A stretch of 64,000 bases of DNA from Plotosus lineatus (GCA_024760905.1 CM045746.1:10045466-10109465), one strand, 5' to 3'. Shown: positions 1 through 10,847, counted from the stretch's first letter. Numbers and translations are program-made. The notes: generated by a model not told the origin, from the letters alone.

Positions 1-908
1 AACACTATCAATTTCCCTTGAAAAGGTTCTGGACTACCATCCAATGCCTCAGGAGAGGGAAGCAGTACTCCACAACTACTGTTTACAGTGGAAGTGGGGA
101 GCTGCTCATGAATAGGGATGTTATAGATAGGTTGAATGAATAATTTGAGGATCTCCTCAATCTCATCAACACACCCTCTATGAAAGAGAAAGAGCCTGGA
201 GGTTCAGGAGGGGGTCTGCCCATCACTGGAGATGGGGTTAGTGAGGTAGTTAAAAAGTTCCTCAGTGGCTAGTCTCTGGGTGTGGTCAAGATATACCCTG
301 AATGCCTCAGGGCTCTGGATGTTATAACATTTTCTTGGTTGCACCCTCACACGGTCATCATAGGCCGTACCTCTATATTTCCAAAATGAGGTGGTAATTA
401 ACCTTTTTTAAAAGGAAGACAAAAAGCCTGTTCTAATCTATCTTTATATCATGTAATCACATTTCTCAGCCTAATCAGGAAAGTTTATTTAGGATTACTG
501 GAGAGGAGGAGCTGACCAATGGTCGAACCTAGGATTCAGGAAGGACAATTGTGGGTTTTGGCTGCAGCACTCTCAAACACCTCTACACATTATACAGGAC
601 CCTGGAAGGGGCCCAATCTGTCCACATGTATTTTGGGGACTTGGTGAAGATTTTTGACCATGTCTTGGCTGTCTTACGGGATGTGCCCTGAGAATATGGT
701 GTACTGGACCTGTTGATATGCCATTCAGCTTTTGCATTTCGGGAGCCAGAACTTGGTCCATATTGATATCAACAGGTCAACTTTATTTCCAGTGAAGGTT
801 GGAGTCTGCCAAGGCTGTCCTTTGTCACTAGTTCTGTTCATGATTTTTTATGAACAGAATTTCTAGGCTCAGCCAGAGTGTTGAAAGGTTCTGGTTTGGT
901 GGCCAGAT
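1..908 (+). mobile_element. LINE family G, left part (decayed reverse transcriptase region)
   Basis: This is a decayed non-LTR retrotransposon open at the left edge. Translation in shifting frames gives the RT-preceding linker (KFWTTI-like, FEDLLN near 140-160, PITGDGVSEVVKK near 215-255). RT-like pieces follow near 580-900, including a VGVCQGCPLS-like motif (about 795-830) and RISRLSQSVE (about 855-885). Many stops and frameshifts make it non-functional. The same element resumes at 2612, so family A was inserted into it. The family resemblance (a LINE common in fish with a C-terminal YGHELW motif) is from memory; the clade is not determined. Confidence 0.6.
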
Positions 909-2611
909 GCAGTGTTTGCTTTGAGGATGTTAATAGAGAAGTACAGAGAAGGTCAGAGGGAGCAGCATTGTGCTTTTATGGATCTGGAGAAAGCATATGA
1001 CAGGGTTCCAAGAGAAGAACTGTGGTATTGCATGAGGAAGCTTGGAGTGGCAGAGAAGTATGTTAGAGTGGTGCAGGACATGTATGAGAGATGTAAGACA
1101 GTGGTGAGGTGTGTTGTCGGTGTGACAGAAGAATCCAAGGAGGAGGTAGGACTGCATCAAGGATTAGCTCTGAGCCCCTTCTTGTTTGCTATGGTGATGG
1201 ACAGGCTGACAGACGAGGATAGACGAGAATCTCCATGGACTATGATGTTTGCAGATGACATTGTGATCTGTAGTGAGAGCAGAGAACAAGGGCAGGAAAA
1301 TCTAGAGAGGTGGAGGTATGCCCTGGAAAGGAGAGGAATGAAGGTTAGCCTCAGTAAGACAGAATGCATGTGTGTGAATGAGAAGGAACCAAGAAGAACG
1401 ATGAGGTTAAAGGGAGCAGAGATAAAGAAGGTGTAGGATTTTAAGTACCTAGACCAGTGGTTCTTAACCTTGTTGGAGGTACCGAACCCCACCAGTTTCA
1501 TATGCACATTCACCGAACCCTTCATCAGTGAAAAATAAAAATATGATTTTTTACAAATTCAAGAAATAGGTACTGTTGTGTTCTTGTATTCTCCATCTCC
1601 ATGCAGTTTCACGAAGTGTTCCTTTAGTTTTGCTGGTGTGAGACTAGAGTTGCTCAACTTGGCATTGCAAATCATTCAGATAGGATGCTGAGTCCCATCA
1701 CGTTTCGTGATGCATGTGAATCCATGTTGTACATATTCGTCCGACCATTTTCTTTATTTGCTCGACATAGTATGGATTAAAATATTCCGAAAAAAATCTC
1801 ACGACTTCACACATTGACTACTGAGCGTGCTAAATTCCCCACGGCACTGATTGGCCAAGCAATGTAATGTGATCATCTGCAGCCAGTGATGGCCAAGCGG
1901 GGCGTGTCATCACTAATTGACATGATGAGTCGGGTGTGTCCTGACCTCCGTGGCAGAGGCTCCGCCGAACCCCTGAGACCGACTCACCGAACCCCTAGGG
2001 TTCGATCAAACCCAGGTTGGGAACCACTGACCTAGACTCAACAATCCAGAGCAATGGAGAGTGTGGAAAAGAGGTGAAGAAGCGTATGCAGGCAGGTTGG
2101 AATGGTTGGAGAAAAGTGTCCGGTGTGATGCGTGATAGGAGGGTATCGGCAAGAATGAAAGGAAAAGTGTACAAATTGGTGTTGAGGCCAGCGATGTTGT
2201 ATGGTTTAGAAACAGTGGTGCTGGGGAAAAGACAGGAGGCAGAGCTGGAGGTAGCAGAGATGAAAATGTTGAGGTTCTCTTTGGGAGTAACGAGGATGGA
2301 TATGATCAGGAATGAGTACATCATAGAGACAGCACATGTTGGAGGTATTGGAGACAAAGTCAAAGAGGCTAGATTGAGATGGTTTGGACATGTACAAAGA
2401 AGGTATAGTGAATATATTGGTAGTAGGATGCTGAGATTGGAACTACCAGGCAAAAGGCCTCGAGGAAAACCAAAGAAGAGATTTATGGATGTGGTGAAGG
2501 AGGACATGCAAATCGTTGGCGTATGAGAATAAGATGCAGAGGACAGGGTGAGATGGAGGCAGATGATTTGCTGTGGCGACCCCTGGAGGGAACAGCCGAA
2601 AGGAAAAGAAG
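909..2611 (+). mobile_element. LINE family A copy 1 (RTE-like), 5'-truncated, split by a hAT MITE
   Basis: The RT domain reads FMDLEKAYDRV (motif A), GLALSPFLFAMVMD, and MMFADDIVICSE (motif C, FADD) in a 174-residue frame at 912-1436. A stop falls just before the interruption. After the hAT insertion the frame resumes at about 2038 and runs to VKEDMQIVGV near 2520. The 3' end is GATTTGCTGTGGCGACCC, then an AAG-rich tail near 2595-2611. It is 5'-truncated inside the RT, as is usual for target-primed insertions. About 120 codons of the host LINE G seem to be missing across the site, which suggests an insertion-linked deletion. Confidence 0.85.
1455..2029. mobile_element. hAT (Charlie-like) non-autonomous element, 575 bp
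   Basis: The ends are CAGTGGTTCTTAACC and GGTTGGGAACCACTG, an imperfect terminal inverted repeat of the classical hAT/Charlie type. An exact 8-bp target site duplication, ACCTAGAC, lies at 1447-1454 and 2030-2037. Removing the element and one duplicate restores the LINE A reading GTACCTAGACTCAACAATCC. There is no transposase. The left ~120 bp match, in reverse complement, the right end of the transposase-bearing element ending at 24542, so this is an internal-deletion derivative of that family. Confidence 0.93.
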
Positions 2612-2990
2612 AAGAAGTCCCTCATCTATGGTTACGAGCTTTGGGGGATGACCAAAAGAACATGATCACAGATACAAGCGGCCGAAATTAGCTTCCTTTT
2701 CAGGAAGTTGGGGATCTCCATCTGAGACAGGGTGAGAAGCTTGGTCATCCGGGAGACGCTCTGAATAGAACTGCTGCTCCTCTGCATTGAGAGGAGCCAG
2801 CATAGGTGGCTCGGGCATATGATTAGATTGCCTCCCAAACACCTCCCTGGTGTAGTGCTCTAGGCTGTCTAACCAGAAATAGACCCCGAAGTCAACCAAG
2901 AACATTCAGGAGGGAATATGTCACCGTCTGTTCTGGGACTGCCTCAGTGTCCCCCTGGAAGTGCTAGAGGAATTGCTGAGTAGAGGGATG
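2612..2990 (+). mobile_element. LINE family G, right part (C-terminal region relic)
   Basis: This continues LINE G after the LINE A insertion. Frames give LIYGYELWGMTK (about 2622-2660), then QAAEISFL, SLVIRETL and RSQHRWLGHMIRLPP (about 2790-2835), the typical region after the RT of this family. Stops are frequent. It is a dead relic with no neighbouring partner gene. Confidence 0.6.
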
Positions 2991-3149
2991 TACTGAGAAG
3001 TGAGGTGGGTGGGTCTGAGGAGTGAAGAGAAGTATGAGTATCCAAGGAGTGGGGTGGGATGGAAGAAGCTTAGGAGTTGCATGGAGTGTGGGGCTGAGTA
3101 GTTTAGTGTGGAAGGGACTAGTAGTGAGTAGTGAGGTGGGAGTGGCTGA

Positions 3150-4480
3150 GGTGTGTTGTATTGTGTTGGTGTTATTTTTGTTTGTGTTGGTGGTAATAAT
3201 GGTAAAGGTGGTGACTGTTGGCGTTGTCTTTGGTTATTTTTATTGTATAGTGGTGATTGTATTATTGCTTGTAATGATGGTAGTAGTGGTGATTGTGTTT
3301 TTGGTGCTTCTTTTGGTTGTGTTGTTGGTCGCAGTGATGGTAATTTTGATGATTGTGTTTTTGATGCTACGTTTGGTAATGCTGTTAATACTGATGGTGG
3401 TGGTTGTATTGTTGGAAGCAGTGATGGTGATTGTATTTTTGGTGGCAGTGATTGTAGTGATGTTGATTGTGTTGTTTGTGCTACGTTATGTTATTGGTAG
3501 CAGTGATGATAGTGGTATTGATTGTTTTGTAGGTGGTAGTGATTGTGTTGTTGGTAGTACTAAGGGTGGTACTAATGTGGTGATTGTGTTATTGCTGGCA
3601 GTGATCATAGTGGTGTTGATTTTTTTGTTGTTGGTACTTTCTGGTTATGTTATTGGTAGCAGTGATGGTAGAGGTAGTGATTGTGTTGTTGGTAGTATTG
3701 ATGGTGGTATTCATTGTGTTGATGGTAGCAGTGATGGTGGTGGTGATTGTGCTCATAGCAGTAATGAGAGTGGTTTTGGTGATTGTGTTGGTCGTACTGA
3801 TGGGATTGGTGGTGATTGTGTTATTGGTAGCAGTGATGGTAGTGGTGGTGATTGTCACTGACTCATCCAGTCTGCTAACTTGCAGATTTTCTGGTATTGT
3901 CTGCCCTGTGGAACTTCCTATACCTAATCATATCAACTTAACTAGGCCATGCTGCACCATACCTCAGACAGCATAAATCAATGTGATTGTGGTGTTGGTA
4001 ATAGCGATGGGAATGTTATTATTTTTGCAAGTGGTGGTGATGGTGTATTTGGTAAGGATGTTGTGGGTGGTGGGCATGTTGCTGTTGTTTTCTTGGTGAT
4101 GAAGATGCTGCTGTTGGTTGTAGTGGCGATGGTGTTGTTTTTGTAGTGGTGATGGAGCTGTTGTTCTTGGTAAAGGTGGATGCTATTGTAGTTTTGTTAT
4201 TGTTGGTTATGTTGCTGTTTTATTTGTTTTGTTGTTGGTTATGCTGCTGATGTTGTTTTTGTTGATGGTAGTGGTAGTTATGTAGCTACTGTTGCCTTAT
4301 TGGTGGTGGATGTTGTGTTGTTTTTGTGTTTATAGGTTTTGCCATTGTTGGTGGCTGCTTTCCTGTATTGTTGTTTTTGGTATTGGTACTGCTGCTGCTG
4401 GTGATGTTGTTGTTGTTGTTGGTGGTGGTGGTAGTGGTACTGTTGTCATCATCTTTTATATTGATGGTGTTTGCAGAGCA
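3150..4480. repeat. Degenerate GGT/GTT-rich triplet repeat tract
   Basis: About 1.3 kb is built from variants of TGGTAGCAGTGATGGTGG and GATTGTGTTGTTGG, with strong G/T on the + strand. It is open in several frames on both strands only because the repeat lacks stops. Predicted products are Val/Leu- or Gly/Asp-rich and show no domain. I read it as cryptically simple DNA, not coding. Confidence 0.75.
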
Positions 4481-4591
4481 TAAACTATGTAAACACAAAG
4501 CTATTTGGATGCCTGGAGCAGTTAGGAGTGCATGCCAAAACTGCGATCAATGCGAGAGAGAGAAAGTTTTTTCAGTCATGGAGCACTGGAC

Positions 4592-4594
4592 TCT

Positions 4595-4631
<37 letters not shown>

Positions 4632-4776
4632 AGTTTTTGGAAGTTTATGTTAAAATGAGGAAAAACTAATTCCTGATGTTAATAGAAATAAATCCAATGA
4701 GAAGCATCTGTGTGGGAAGGATGGAAGGGCATTGGCAGCACTATGTATCACTCAGGTAATAGACGATGGATATCCT

Positions 4777-4849
<73 letters not shown>

Positions 4850-4944
4850 CCTGTTTGACCTCTTAGACACAACCATCAATCTCGGTGAAAAGGAGACAGA
4901 TAAAACCCGCCATATAAAGCAGTATTCCATATGGCTGTTGTGTG

Positions 4945-4986
<42 letters not shown>
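4592..4986. repeat. Three dinucleotide tracts: (CA)n, (GT)n, (GT)n
   Basis: (CA)n lies at about 4595-4628, (GT)n at about 4778-4848 and (GT)n at about 4938-4985, the last with one CG interruption. They are separated by unique sequence. No gene is seen from 4490 to 5220. Confidence 0.95.
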
Positions 4987-5221
4987 TGTCCAAGTTAATA
5001 AACCAGAACATTCTTGAGCTAAAATAAGCACATTGATCCACTGAACAGAAACTGAGCTAATGAGCAAAACATGACGAAATGAGTATTAGCATGTTACACA
5101 CGTGCCAAGTTCTCTTCGTACGCACTCTAGTTTAGTCAAGTAAAGTTTCCCATGAGACATCACCATTGCATAATGTTCTACTTACCTGCTTACATAACAG
5201 AATGAAGCGTCATCAATCTAC

Positions 5222-6085
5222 CCCCCCCTCTCTCTGTCTGTCTGTTGACTCTCCCTCTCTCTTTTTCATTCTGAGTCTGTTTCTTGCTCGATCTATCTTT
5301 CTTTCTCTTGATCTCTTTTTTCTTTTTGTCGCTCACTCTCCATCTCCCTCTTTGCCTCTCACTGTCTCATTCGCTCTCTGTCTGTCTTTATCTGTCTCTA
5401 AATCTCTTTGTCTTTCTCTTTTTCTGTCTCTCCATGTCTTATTTCTGTCTGTATCTCTCTGTCTCTTTCTTTGTCTCTCTGACTCTATTTTGTCTGCATC
5501 TCTGTTTCTTCTTCTCTGTCTGTCTTTCTCTCTCACTTTGTCTCGTCCGGTTTTGGTCCTTTGTCCTAGTACTTTATTTGGGGCAGTGGTGGTCTAGTGG
5601 TATAGGGCGCTGGATCGCTGATCCAAAGGTTGGGGGTTCGAGTCCCACTCTCCACAAGGTTGTCACTGTCCCCCCCAGTGCAGCTAACTGGGTTATCAAA
5701 GGCGGGCCATGTCTCTCACTGTCTATGGTGAGAGGCATGTAAAAGAACCATTGCTGACTTTCGTAAAGAGTAGCTGCAAAGTCATCAGCGTGTTTCTGTC
5801 CCTTGCTAAAAAAGGGTTGTGACAGGAAGGGCATCTGACGTAAAACCTCTGCCAAATCAAACGTGCGAATCAGATGATTCGCTGTGGCAACTCCCGAGTA
5901 AAAGGGAAAAAGCCAAAAGGAAGACAGACAGTCCTACTAGTACTTTATTTCTCTCTCTGTTAGCATCACTTTCTGTTTCTCTCACAGTCTTTCTCTTGTC
6001 TCTTTTTCTATCATTCATCCTTTGTGTGCTTCTCTTTCTTGCGCTGTCTCTCTCTCTCTCTCGGTCTCTGTTTCTCTTTTCACTA
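5222..6085. repeat. Polypyrimidine (CT/CTGT-rich) tract interrupted by a SINE
   Basis: Degenerate TCTCTGTCTTTCTC repeats run from 5222 to about 5560 and resume at 5951-6085 after the SINE A insertion. Ser/Leu-rich open frames here are by-products of the composition. Confidence 0.9.
5580..5936 (+). mobile_element. SINE family A, full-length, with target site duplication
   Basis: The tRNA-like head has an A-box-like TGGTCTAGTGG (about 5591-5601) and a B box GGTTCGAGTCC (about 5634-5645). A unique body follows (GCAGCTAACTGGGTTATCAA and onward). The 3' module begins AGGAAGGGCATC and ends GATTCGCTGTGGCAAC plus an A-rich tail. The flanks CTAGTACTTTATTT at 5566-5579 and 5937-5950 form a 14-bp duplication. 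The 3' module matches LINE A, which implies it uses LINE A machinery. Confidence 0.92.
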
Positions 6086-6089
6086 TAAA

Positions 6090-7028
6090 GTGAAAACCGC
6101 ACTCTGTATTTTTCCCCACTTCCTTAATTTATCTCTAGACTTTGACTTGGCGCATGTCATGAACTACCACCTACCCATGTGAGATGAACTCCATTAACAT
6201 GACTGGGCTCGAACTACAGTCTTAAATTATACTTGAGTGGAAATAAGGATAGAGTCCTCAATGCCCCAGGGTTCTCGCCTTTCACTCACGGTGTGTTACA
6301 AAAGGAACCAAACAGATTGGAATGTTGCTATAAGAAATAAAATAGATTATTTTGTACTCTAGTATTAGTGGACCTGGAAAATCTCCAGGTGTTAGTTAAC
6401 GTGCGAATCAGAAAGCCATATGTCGTGAGGAGACTTTAATCATGGTGCTGTCTGAATCACAGCGTGCTTTATACTAGTTGTGGGTGAATGAACACGGTGT
6501 CAATGTGCTCCCCAAGTGGAAATATAGTCTGCTGTGTACAGTAAACCATGACTGTAATGTGAGACACATTGATTCCTTACATAAAACAACAGCACTGGAG
6601 ATTTTTCCCTGCAAAAATGATATAATAAATATAACTATATGATAATAATATAATAAAAATTTATTATGATAAATATAGTAACTGCTTATAATATTTTAAC
6701 CCCAAGGGTCACGCTGTCAGATGATTTAATAGATTAAATTTGCTGGAAAAATTCCCGTTAAATTATTCTTATAATATATATAACATGGGGATTCAAGAAT
6801 CTGACTCCAGGATTAAATCCTGATAAGATTTGAGTAAAAGATTTTTATGCGATTGTGGAAAACAGTGTGGAGCTGAAATCAAGAATCTACTGAAGGATTG
6901 GAAGGAATGTAGCTCCTGTTCCAGCATCTTTATCATTTTTTCAGTTTTGTTGACGACTCCAGGGTGTTTCTGAATGCTTTAGCTGTTTTAGATGATGAGG
7001 TATAACATAGCATCAGTGTGATTTCTTA
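6090..7028. other. No recognisable feature
   Basis: Ordinary AT-rich sequence with no convincing coding, repeat or RNA signal. It lies upstream of the visible glrb exons and is presumably within an earlier glrb intron. No glrb exon for the distal extracellular domain was found here. Confidence 0.5.
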
Positions 7029-7528
7029 GTGAAAGTGGCGTGTCGATTTTTCCCAGAGGTGTGGCTAGATAGGATAGAGGAAACCACCAAACAGATTCCT
7101 TTGAAAATCATCATGGAGAGTGTGCCAACAACCTCAAGGCTGAAATCCAGGAATCCATTCTACAAATCAAAAGTTGAAGACTTCAACCTTACTGAAGAAT
7201 GGAAAACAATGTGGAACCAGGACACTCCCAAGGGAGGCAACATCATACTTAACCCTACAGAAAAGTTGCCAGTTTTGAGAGCTGCAACCAGAAACAATGG
7301 GTCACCTCCAACCGCCTTCTGACCATATACAGCAGGAATGCTGCAAACATGCACCGATGGAAACTGAAAGACACTTATGCCTGTCGTAGCTGTCAAGGAG
7401 GCCCAGAAACTCCAGACCACATTGTACTCCATTGTCCAGTGACAAGCCTTGCTGGTGGCTATGAGCCAATCCTAATTGCTGAGGATGACTTTAAAGACTG
7501 GGTGAATGCTCATAGGATGGAGGTGTAG
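7029..7528 (+). pseudogene. Non-LTR retrotransposon C-terminal relic (zinc-knuckle region)
   Basis: With one frameshift near 7265-7290 the translation gives QKQWVTSNRLLTIYSR, NAANMHRWKL, YACRSCQGGPETPDHIVLHC and FKDWVNAHRMEV, then a stop. The C-x2-C...H-x4-C pattern after a W...NRLRTG-like block is typical of the C-terminus of jockey/I/CR1-type LINE ORF2 proteins. Only the tail survives; upstream residues (7029-7260) are less recognisable. It is a relic in glrb intronic DNA with no sign of host use. Confidence 0.6.
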
Positions 7529-7539
7529 CCATACGCCAC

Positions 7540-8240
7540 TACTAGTGGTGTGGCTTTATAGTTAGTGTCCATCTGTCTTTGCAAAGTGGCTGTGGTCTGA
7601 ATGTGGATATTATTAGTGATGGAGACTTGGACTTGGTGTCTGTTTGTCTTAGTGACATGGGAATGGCCTTGGTGTCTGTGTAAGTAAAGTAGGTGTGGCC
7701 TCAGTGTCTGTTTTACTAAAGAAAATGTGGACTCATTGCTTGCTTTGACAAAGAGGGTGTGGCCTGAGTGTTTCCTTTAGTAATGCAGGCATGGTGTTGG
7801 TTTTTGGTTATCTTAACAAAGGAGGTGTTACCTCAGAGTCTGTCTGGTCCAGCAAAGGAAGCATAAGATAAGATAAGATAAGATACAGCTTTATTAATCT
7901 CACAATGGAGAAATTCACTAGCCTGCATGGCTTGGCTCAGTGTATGGTTAAAATAGCAACGGTGGTGTACCCATGATGAGTGGTCCGTAATGAAGGAGGT
8001 GTGGTCTTAGGCTCAGTTTGTTTGAATGAAGTAAGTGTCGCCTTTGAATTTTTAAAATTTGTTTTAGTGAATGGCATACGACCATATTGTCAATTTTTTC
8101 TTAGTGGTGTGGCTTTGGGGTCTATTTGGTTGGTGAAGGATACATGGCCTCAGTGTCTGTTTGTCTGGGCAAAGTAGGTGTGGTGTTAATGTGTGACAGA
8201 GGCATGGCCTTGGTATCTGTTTATCTGAAAAAATAAAGCG
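7540..8240. repeat. Degenerate ~33-bp minisatellite in the glrb intron
   Basis: Roughly 17-19 diverged units of 31-42 bp follow the form AGGTGTGGCCTCAGTGTCTG then TTTGTCTTAGCAAAG. Clear units start near 7545, 7680, 7740, 7800, 8105 and 8150. The array stops about 90 bp before the M1 exon. A LINE 3' tail (7862-7920) is inserted in it. It is not coding. Confidence 0.75.
7862..7920 (-). mobile_element. Solo 3' tail of LINE family D
   Basis: On the - strand this reads GTGAATTTCTCCATTGTGAG, then ATTAATAAAGCTGTATC, then (TTATC)n. This is the same sequence as the 3' end of LINE D at 45655-45713. It is an extreme 5' truncation of about 59 bp. Confidence 0.85.
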
Positions 8241-8306
8241 TTACTATATTCTTTCACATTGTAAAAGTTGTTTAACAGCTCTTTGTTTGTATTTCGTATT
8301 CCTTAA

Positions 8307-8567
<261 letters not shown>

Positions 8568-8721
8568 TAATATTAACTGTGAAGTAGTTTATTTCATTTT
8601 TTTAATCTCACAAGTGCCCTTGAAATCAAAGTCAGAGACTTTTTTTATATCTGTCCCTCAGGGGTACATTAGGATAGTGCCATGGCTTTGTGAATTAAAA
8701 TCAGACGTGATGTTTGTTTAA

Positions 8722-8929
<208 letters not shown>

Positions 8930-10009
8930 CGTTGTAATGATGCAGTGTGAAATGGGTTGTTTTGAGAATTTGTTATTATGTGTTCAGTATGCATTATGGT
9001 ATTTCTACACAGTCCTGTCACTGGCAAGTAGAGCGAAAGTGAACTACACAACACTATTCCAGCCAATCATCAACAGCGATTGTTTGTGCTCATGCACAAC
9101 ACAAATGCATCTTGTTGCTGACTGGATGGTGGTGAGATATAGATTGTGTTAGTGGTGTTGCCTTGGCATCCTTAGACATTCACACAAGAGCTGACAAGAT
9201 CCTTGCTAGCATATATAATAATAAATAATTAAGACTGCAATTAATTTGTATATACAATACAGATTAATTGCAGTCTTAATTATTTATTGTCTTTTTCAGA
9301 AAAAAGTCTGAAGTCTAAATATATGTAATAATTTTAATTGTATCATGGTATTTTATAAGCATCTCTAACACTATAACCCAAAATAAGGTGCAAAATGAAG
9401 CAAAATTTCTTAATCCTGTAACATGTTTACATGTATATATCCTAGCTGTTAGGTGTAATCAGACTCTGTGAGGATGATGTCATTTTGAACACATATACGA
9501 TATACAGAGTTGCGCCAGTCTTGTGTTTATGTCTACATGCACACCTGTGTATTTGACTTGCAGAACTTCTAAATTAAGTTAGAATTAATAATCTGTCTTT
9601 AGAATAGATGACTGGCCCTTAAAATCACTTTCTGTAATGGTTTGTTAAGTAGGATGACATGAGGATGTCATGAAGCTGTTGAAAAATTAATCGACGCATT
9701 GGAGTGAAAACTTTTAGGCCTGGGAAGAATTTTACGGCGTGTGAGTCCAGAGCGCAAAATATGAGCTGGGATTTTAGCCAGGTTTTTAAAATGCTTTTTT
9801 CCATCCAGGCTTGTCAGAACCAATTGAATGGCACATTAGTTCATTTACAGTAAAGCTCGAGTGGCGGCTTCGAGTTATGGGTTTCTGTGCGACATTTGTT
9901 CAGCACCAATGATCGCTTCTGTTTCTGCAATACTATAAAGTCTCAGTTCACTTTGGCGATGTGTTCCGGTGTCTTTACCAGCCTGCTGTTGGTGTGAATG
10001 AAATGACAG
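8930..10009. other. glrb intron, otherwise featureless, with one hairpin
   Basis: This is intronic sequence between the M2-M3 exon and the loop exon. Apart from the perfect hairpin at 9221-9287 nothing is recognisable. The acceptor at its end is AAATGACAG. Confidence 0.6.
9221..9287. repeat. Perfect 25-bp inverted repeat (hairpin) in the glrb intron
   Basis: The left arm 9221-9245 (core TTAAGACTGCAATTAAT) is the exact reverse complement of 9263-9287, with a 17-bp loop. The arms are AT-rich, with no transposase and no clear target duplication. Confidence 0.93.
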
Positions 10010-10174
10010 GTGATGCTAAACAGTCCTAAGCAGATAGAGGCGGAGAAAATCAGGATGGCGCAGAAGGAGAAGGAAAAAGAGAAAGAGAAAGAAAAGGAAG
10101 GGAAGACAACGTCTTCAAAGGCCAACTCGATCAATGGCACTGGAGGAACCCCGATTCATGTCAACACACTGCAG
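10010..10174 (+). CDS. glrb: Glycine receptor beta subunit, first cytoplasmic-loop exon
   Basis: The 55-codon exon begins [18 protein letters not shown], passes through a Lys-Glu dipeptide run (residues 19-30 of the exon, [12 protein letters not shown]) and ends [16 protein letters not shown]. It covers the start of the M3-M4 intracellular loop. The acceptor is GACAG ending at 10009 and the donor is CAG|GTGAGC, both phase 0. The NGTGTP-like and H(I/V)(S/N)TLQ ends match vertebrate GLRB. The KE run replaces a more complex stretch in mammals and looks like codon-level repeat expansion (AAAGAG/AAGGAG). Confidence 0.96.
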
Positions 10175-10539
10175 GTGAGCACTCACACATTGTACTGGAC
10201 ATGGCCTGACCTACATGAGCATGTTTGGCTCTGACCGTTTAGCCTTCAATCTAACTCCATATCATTCATAAATTAATGATTGTGATATGATGTGAACTCG
10301 GAGTTGTCACTCAATAACACCGGTACCATAAAGTGTGATATTGACAATCTACATTTATGACAGTAATCCATCTTATTTGCCTCTATATCAGTGCTTTTCA
10401 AATAGTGGGGCGCACCCCCCCCCTTGGGGGGTGTGGTGTGATGGAGGGGGAGCGCGTATGAACCAGGGCAACATGCTTTTCTGGAATAATGTACGAGAAT
10501 TAAGTGTAATTGCACCTCCACTCCAGTAGTTGGCAGTGG

Positions 10540-10847
10540 AGCCGGTGACGTAGTGGTTAGGGTGATGCGCTCATGATCGGGAGGTTGTGAGTTCGAATCC
10601 CAGTGAGACCCTCACTGTGCTAAGACCCCTGGGCAAGGTCTCAACCACAAGTGTGCCTATGTTCACCCAGCAGTATAAATGGGAACCAGTGGAAATATAC
10701 TGGGAAGGTAACCTGCGATGGACTAGCGTCCCATCCGGGGGAGTTGAACTCCTGGTTGCTTCATGCTATGGAAACCGGGGATAAGCACGGGCCTGATTAG
10801 CCATGAGGCTCGGGTGTCAAAACCCAACAGACTTACCTTACCTTACC
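10540..10847 (+). mobile_element. SINE family B, full-length, with target site duplication
   Basis: The tRNA-like head has an A-box-like ACGTAGTGGTTAGGG and a B box GAGTTCGAATCCC near 10589-10601. The body contains GACCCCTGGGCAAGGTCTCA, and the tail is (TTACC)n. AGTAGTTGGCAGTGG occurs at 10525-10539 and 10848-10862 (15-bp duplication). The element lies in the glrb intron between the loop exon and the last exon. Confidence 0.92.

Noticed and set aside
3022..3861. 279-codon hydrophobic/Gly-Asp-rich open frame
   Set aside because: It lies wholly in a degenerate triplet repeat; several overlapping frames on both strands are equally open, with no domain.
4710..5067. Cys-Val and Thr-His repeat ORFs
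   Set aside because: Translations of (GT)n and (CA)n microsatellites.
5590..5650. Candidate tRNA gene (A and B boxes)
   Set aside because: Part of a repeated SINE with body, tail and target duplications; the cloverleaf is degenerate. The same applies to SINE B and C heads.
7540..8240. CRISPR-like array
   Set aside because: Units are contiguous and diverged with no constant repeat or unique spacers; eukaryotic minisatellite.
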